In this document: piece by piece, positions 6,430 through 8,051 of the stretch
Layout of the letters: every line of letters begins with the position of its first letter
How positions within the stretch are numbered: position 1 is the stretch's first letter
Source: Lachnospiraceae bacterium
Lineage (GTDB): Bacteria; Bacillota; Clostridia; Lachnospirales; Lachnospiraceae
Assembly: GCA_003535955.1 (NCBI GenBank)
Contig: DPZM01000228.1
Coordinates: forward strand, 1-8,051
Direction of reading: 5' to 3'
DNA length: 8,051 nucleotides
The notes under the pieces: generated by a model
Told to the model about the DNA's origin: nothing
Seen by the model: the letters and a program-made list of their open reading frames with translations, nothing else
Database searches by the model: none
Made by a program: the position numbers and the translations under genes

Positions 6430-6771
6430 ATGAACGAGACTGAAAATATTGTTAATATAAGCGTAGATGCTTTAAAAGATAAGAAGGCGGAAAATATAAA
6501 GGTCATTGATATAAGCGGAATAAGTATTATGGCCGATTATTTTATTATTGCAAGCGGAAGCAATATTAACCAGTTAAAGGCAATGTGTGATAATGTAGAA
6601 GAAAAGCTTGCTGCTGCGGGCATCCATAAGAAGCAGACCGAAGGATATGATAACGGGGGCTGGATACTGATGGATTACCGGGATGTTGTTATTCACATCT
6701 TTGATAAGGAAAGCAGAGCCTTCTATGATCTTGAAAGAATATGGAGTGACGGAAAAGATGTAGCCATATAG
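6430..6771 (+). CDS. rsfS: ribosomal silencing factor RsfS
   Basis: The 113-residue length is normal for the RsfS (YbeB/Iojap) family. Landmarks are DYFIIASGSNINQ (36-48), EGYDNGGWILMDYRDVVIH and the RAFYDLERIW end. RsfS binds L14 on the 50S subunit and blocks joining with 30S when cells starve. AAGAGG at 6419-6424 lies five bases before the ATG. The last codons and the stop lie inside the shared 12-bp inverted repeat with lexA, and only one base separates the two stop codons. It is the last gene of the operon. Confidence 0.96.
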   Translation: MNETENIVNISVDALKDKKAENIKVIDISGISIMADYFIIASGSNINQLKAMCDNVEEKLAAAGIHKKQTEGYDNGGWILMDYRDVVIHIFDKESRAFYDLERIWSDGKDVAI

Positions 6772-6782
6772 GCTACATCTTT
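6754..6782. terminator. shared bidirectional terminator inside the rsfS and lexA ends
   Basis: AAAGATGTAGCC (6754-6765) and GGCTACATCTTT (6771-6782) are a perfect 12-bp inverted repeat with a five-base loop. The rsfS stop (6769-6771) and the lexA stop (6773-6775 on the other strand) lie within it. T-rich sequence is mostly inside the stem: CTTT on the plus strand and CTTTT on the minus strand. Its place between convergent genes and its symmetry fit a two-way terminator; the U tracts are weaker than at 3515-3520. Confidence 0.75.
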
Positions 6783-7387
6783 CTGAATACACCGAAAACC
6801 TTACCGATTATCTCACAATTATCAACTATTATAGGATCCATCGAATCATTCTCGGGCTGGAGCCTTATATGGCCATCTTCCTTATAGAAGGTCTTTACGG
6901 TTGCCGAATCATCAATAAGGGCAACTACCACATCACCGTTCCTGGCCGTATCGGTACATTCCACGAATATCTGATCGCCATCCATTATACCAATATTTAT
7001 CATGGATTCACCCTTAACCTTCAAGACAAAAACTTCATTATTGGGTACTATTTCCATAGGAAGAGGGAAGTATCCGTTTATATTCTGCTCGGCAAGTATT
7101 GGAAGGCCTGCCGCAACCTGTCCCACAATGGGAATAGATGTCATTTCCTGTCTTACCATCTGAAAACTGTCATCCATTATCTCAATAGCACGGGGTTTGC
7201 TGGGATCCCTTCTTATATATCCGTTCTTCTCAAGCGTCTCAAGATGAGCATGAACGGATGAAGTTGAACGAAGCTTAACTGCTTCGCATATCTCCCTTAC
7301 TGCAGGCGGATAGCCCCTCTCAAGTGTTACCTTCTTGATAAAATCAAGAATTTCCTGTTGTTTCGCAGTTATCTTACCGTAAGCCAT
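6773..7387 (-). CDS. lexA: SOS repressor LexA
   Basis: This 204-residue repressor has an N-terminal winged helix (about 1-70) with STSSVHAHLETLEKNGYI as recognition region. The C-terminal S24 peptidase domain has the self-cleavage site Ala93-Gly94 in VGQVAAGLP, nucleophile Ser128 in KGESM and general base Lys165 in ATVKTF. All parts needed for RecA-stimulated self-cleavage are present. AAGGAGG on the minus strand (7394-7400) is six bases before the ATG. The upstream region has an extended -10 promoter and three degenerate palindromes of GAAC-N4-GTTC type, suggesting autoregulation as in other Firmicutes. It is convergent with rsfS and closes the conserved block. Confidence 0.97.
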   Translation of the reverse strand: MAYGKITAKQQEILDFIKKVTLERGYPPAVREICEAVKLRSTSSVHAHLETLEKNGYIRRDPSKPRAIEIMDDSFQMVRQEMTSIPIVGQVAAGLPILAEQNINGYFPLPMEIVPNNEVFVLKVKGESMINIGIMDGDQIFVECTDTARNGDVVVALIDDSATVKTFYKEDGHIRLQPENDSMDPIIVDNCEIIGKVFGVFRKM

Positions 7388-7413
7388 ATTATTCCTCCTT
7401 ATAATTATGATCA

Positions 7414-7425
7414 GTACATTTGTTC
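7414..7425. promoter_or_regulatory. LexA-box-like site 1, downstream of the lexA -10
   Basis: GTACATTTGTTC matches the Firmicutes LexA core GAAC-N4-GTTC with one mismatch (GTAC in place of GAAC on the plus strand). It lies between the predicted lexA transcription start (about 7431 on the minus strand) and the gene's ribosome binding site, so bound LexA would block the promoter. The spacing fits autoregulation. Confidence 0.6.
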
Positions 7426-7437
7426 TGATTCATCAAA

Positions 7438-7467
7438 AGTATAGCACCATATCTGCCAAAATGCAAA
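7438..7467 (-). promoter_or_regulatory. lexA: lexA promoter
   Basis: On the minus strand TATACT (7438-7443) is preceded by TG at 7446-7445, an extended -10. A weak -35 is TTTGCA (7462-7467, 18-base spacer) or TTGCAT (7461-7466, 17-base spacer). It overlaps LexA-like site 2 and is next to site 1. The leader to the ATG is about 45 bases. Confidence 0.6.
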
Positions 7468-7476
7468 CATATATTC
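7465..7476. promoter_or_regulatory. LexA-box-like site 2, at the lexA -35
   Basis: AAACATATATTC matches GAAC-N4-GTTC with one mismatch in each half. It overlaps the candidate -35 region. Taken alone it is weak; its support comes from its place between sites 1 and 3. Confidence 0.35.
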
Positions 7477-7477
7477 T

Positions 7478-7489
7478 GAAAAAATGTTC
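7478..7489. promoter_or_regulatory. LexA-box-like site 3, upstream of the lexA -35
   Basis: GAAAAAATGTTC, followed by G, matches GAAC-N4-GTTC with one mismatch. Its centre is 13 bases from site 2, which puts the two on similar helix faces. It could support cooperative binding of LexA dimers. Confidence 0.45.
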
Positions 7490-7547
7490 GTTAGTATATG
7501 ATATTTCTTTTCCCAAATCCTTGCATGCAAGATGAGAATCAGGTAAA

Positions 7548-7688
7548 TTATTTATGTATTGCCTTGTCGATCATCTTCCTTATCAAGTTCTTCCTTGCGG
7601 TATAGAGGGTTCCCGATCCCGGAAAATGATACATGGCAGATAACATGATTTTGAATCCGCATATAAGGCTGTGACGCTTCTGTGACAT
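7548..7688 (-). CDS. possible small ORF, 46 residues, unrecognised
   Basis: A minus-strand frame starts with ATG at 7688-7686 and ends with TAA at 7550-7548. The product begins MSQKRHSLICGF, has FPGSGTLYTARKN in the middle and a basic end IRKMIDKAIHK. The end looks like an amphipathic basic helix. Codon choice (AGG, ATA, AAG) resembles that of neighbouring genes. There is only AAATAAG as a poor ribosome binding site, and I recognise no family. It may be a chance frame or the tail of a decayed gene. Confidence 0.2.
   Translation of the reverse strand: MSQKRHSLICGFKIMLSAMYHFPGSGTLYTARKNLIRKMIDKAIHK
7669..7686 (+). repeat. direct repeats CTGTGAC, 11-base period
   Basis: CTGTGAC occurs at 7669-7675 and 7680-7686, one helical turn apart, each followed by a CTT-like stretch. 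They lie about 24-41 bases before the predicted start of the peptide gene transcript, where an activator would bind. Two seven-base copies could be chance. Confidence 0.4.
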
Positions 7689-7694
7689 CTTATT

Positions 7695-7710
7695 TGATAT
7701 GATCATATCA
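7695..7710. promoter_or_regulatory. 16-bp palindrome over a candidate extended -10
   Basis: TGATATGATCATATCA is a perfect palindrome. It contains TGATATGAT, an extended -10 (TGn plus TATGAT at 7698-7703), on the plus strand and, by symmetry, the same on the minus strand. Its predicted plus-strand start near 7710 leaves a leader of about 54 bases to the peptide gene. It could be a dimeric repressor's operator, a promoter, or both. No good -35 is present. Confidence 0.45.
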
Positions 7711-7763
7711 GAATAAAGAAAAAATTCAAAAGAAGACTATAGATTGGAAAGGAGATAAATACC

Positions 7764-8036
7764 ATGAGTAAAGAAAAATACTTAAATGAAAAAGAACTTG
7801 AAAAGGTAGCAGGAGGCATCAGCAAGGAAGAGGAGAGAAAAAGAGAAATAGAAATGCGCGGTAATCTGACACTTGATGCATACGGTAACTATGTATTTAC
7901 CGATAAGCATGGCGGACAGGGAGTATTTACTCCGGAGCAGTGGAACAGCCTTAAGCAGGATTGGGTATATACCGGTGATCCCGAATGGTGGATGAGGACA
8001 CTTGATGTTGGTGAGCTGAAGGCTAAATTAAACTGA
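7764..8036 (+). CDS. double-glycine leader peptide, bacteriocin-like or signalling precursor
   Basis: The 90-residue product starts MSKEKYLNEKELEKVAGG, a classic double-glycine leader: charged, with Leu at -12 and -7, Val at -4 and GG at 17-18. Peptidase C39-containing ABC transporters cut after such leaders and export the rest. The 72-residue core is unusual for a bacteriocin: it has no Cys, is rich in Glu, Lys, Arg and Asp at its start (KEEERKREIEMR), and later has four Trp including a WW pair at 80-81 (DPEWWMR). No hydrophobic helix or GxxxG pattern is seen, unlike class IIb bacteriocins, and no Nif11 or nitrile-hydratase-like leader. AAAGGAG (7748-7754) lies nine bases before the ATG. Transporter and immunity genes are not in view and would be beyond the right edge or elsewhere. 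Precursor status is well supported; function is unknown. Confidence 0.75.
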   Translation: MSKEKYLNEKELEKVAGGISKEEERKREIEMRGNLTLDAYGNYVFTDKHGGQGVFTPEQWNSLKQDWVYTGDPEWWMRTLDVGELKAKLN

Positions 8037-8051
8037 ATATTGATTTCAGAA

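Larger units (their letters stand above)
7490..7763. other. gene-poor region between lexA and the double-glycine peptide gene
   Basis: No well-supported gene lies here. Visible items are a 12-bp palindrome CTTGCATGCAAG (7520-7531), a weak 46-codon minus-strand frame (7548-7688), two CTGTGAC direct repeats (7669-7675 and 7680-7686), a 16-bp palindrome with an extended -10 (7695-7710) and the peptide gene's ribosome binding site (7748-7754). No tRNA or insertion sequence ends were recognised. Confidence 0.6.

Noticed and set aside
6869..7261. Plus-strand 130-codon frame opposite lexA
   Set aside because: Shadow of LexA, which has every catalytic residue; no ribosome binding site for this frame.
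7497..7502. TATGAT as a plus-strand -10 divergent from lexA
   Set aside because: No -35, no TGn and no gene within reach downstream.
7520..7531. CTTGCATGCAAG palindrome
   Set aside because: Twelve bases, isolated, with no promoter or gene nearby to give it a role; could be chance.
7606..7623. GGGTTCCCGATCCCGG resembling a tRNA T-arm or attachment site
   Set aside because: The arms do not pair like a T-stem and no acceptor, D or anticodon arm is present; no second copy was seen.

Overview
The window looks like a chromosomal segment from a Gram-positive anaerobe of the Clostridia, most likely family Lachnospiraceae. This rests on the gene order rplU-prp-rpmA-obgE-yhbY-nadD-yqeK-rsfS next to lexA, on a bacterial L27 with the Firmicutes-type cleavable N-terminal extension, on strong AGGAGG-type ribosome binding sites, on heavy use of AGG and ATA codons, and on a UmuC-like polymerase followed by a small YolD-like gene. 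Genus cannot be fixed from sequence alone.

Left part (1-2437). The window opens inside the 3' end of a Y-family (UmuC/DinB-like) translesion DNA polymerase gene. A short YolD-like gene follows and ends before weak hairpins. A new transcription unit then starts from an extended -10 promoter (941-949) and encodes an SPFH/band-7 membrane scaffold protein. Immediately behind it is an unrecognised 139-residue protein with one membrane segment, in the place where NfeD-type partners often sit.

Central part (2438-6771). A consensus promoter (2447-2475) and an L21-type leader RNA precede a ribosome-assembly operon. L21, the cysteine protease Prp and L27 form one block; L27 carries the extension that Prp removes. 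A perfect 10-bp hairpin terminator then stands before obgE. Behind it come the GTPase ObgE (50S assembly), the RNA-binding protein YhbY, the NAD enzyme NadD, the HD-domain Ap4A hydrolase YqeK and the ribosome silencing factor RsfS. Most of these genes are separated by under 35 bases or overlap. The set links 50S assembly, its arrest in starvation (RsfS) and nucleotide/NAD metabolism.

Right part (6772-8051). lexA lies convergent to rsfS with a single base between the two stop codons. A 12-bp inverted repeat that contains both stops can serve as a shared terminator. The lexA control region has an extended -10 promoter and three degenerate LexA-box-like sites. After about 375 bases without a firmly supported gene there is a 90-residue protein with a clear double-glycine leader and a hydrophilic, cysteine-free, tryptophan-containing core. 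It looks like a peptide exported by a C39-peptidase ABC transporter. Its upstream region has a 16-bp perfect palindrome over a candidate extended -10 and two direct repeats one helical turn apart. This end is the most accessory-like and least described part of the window.
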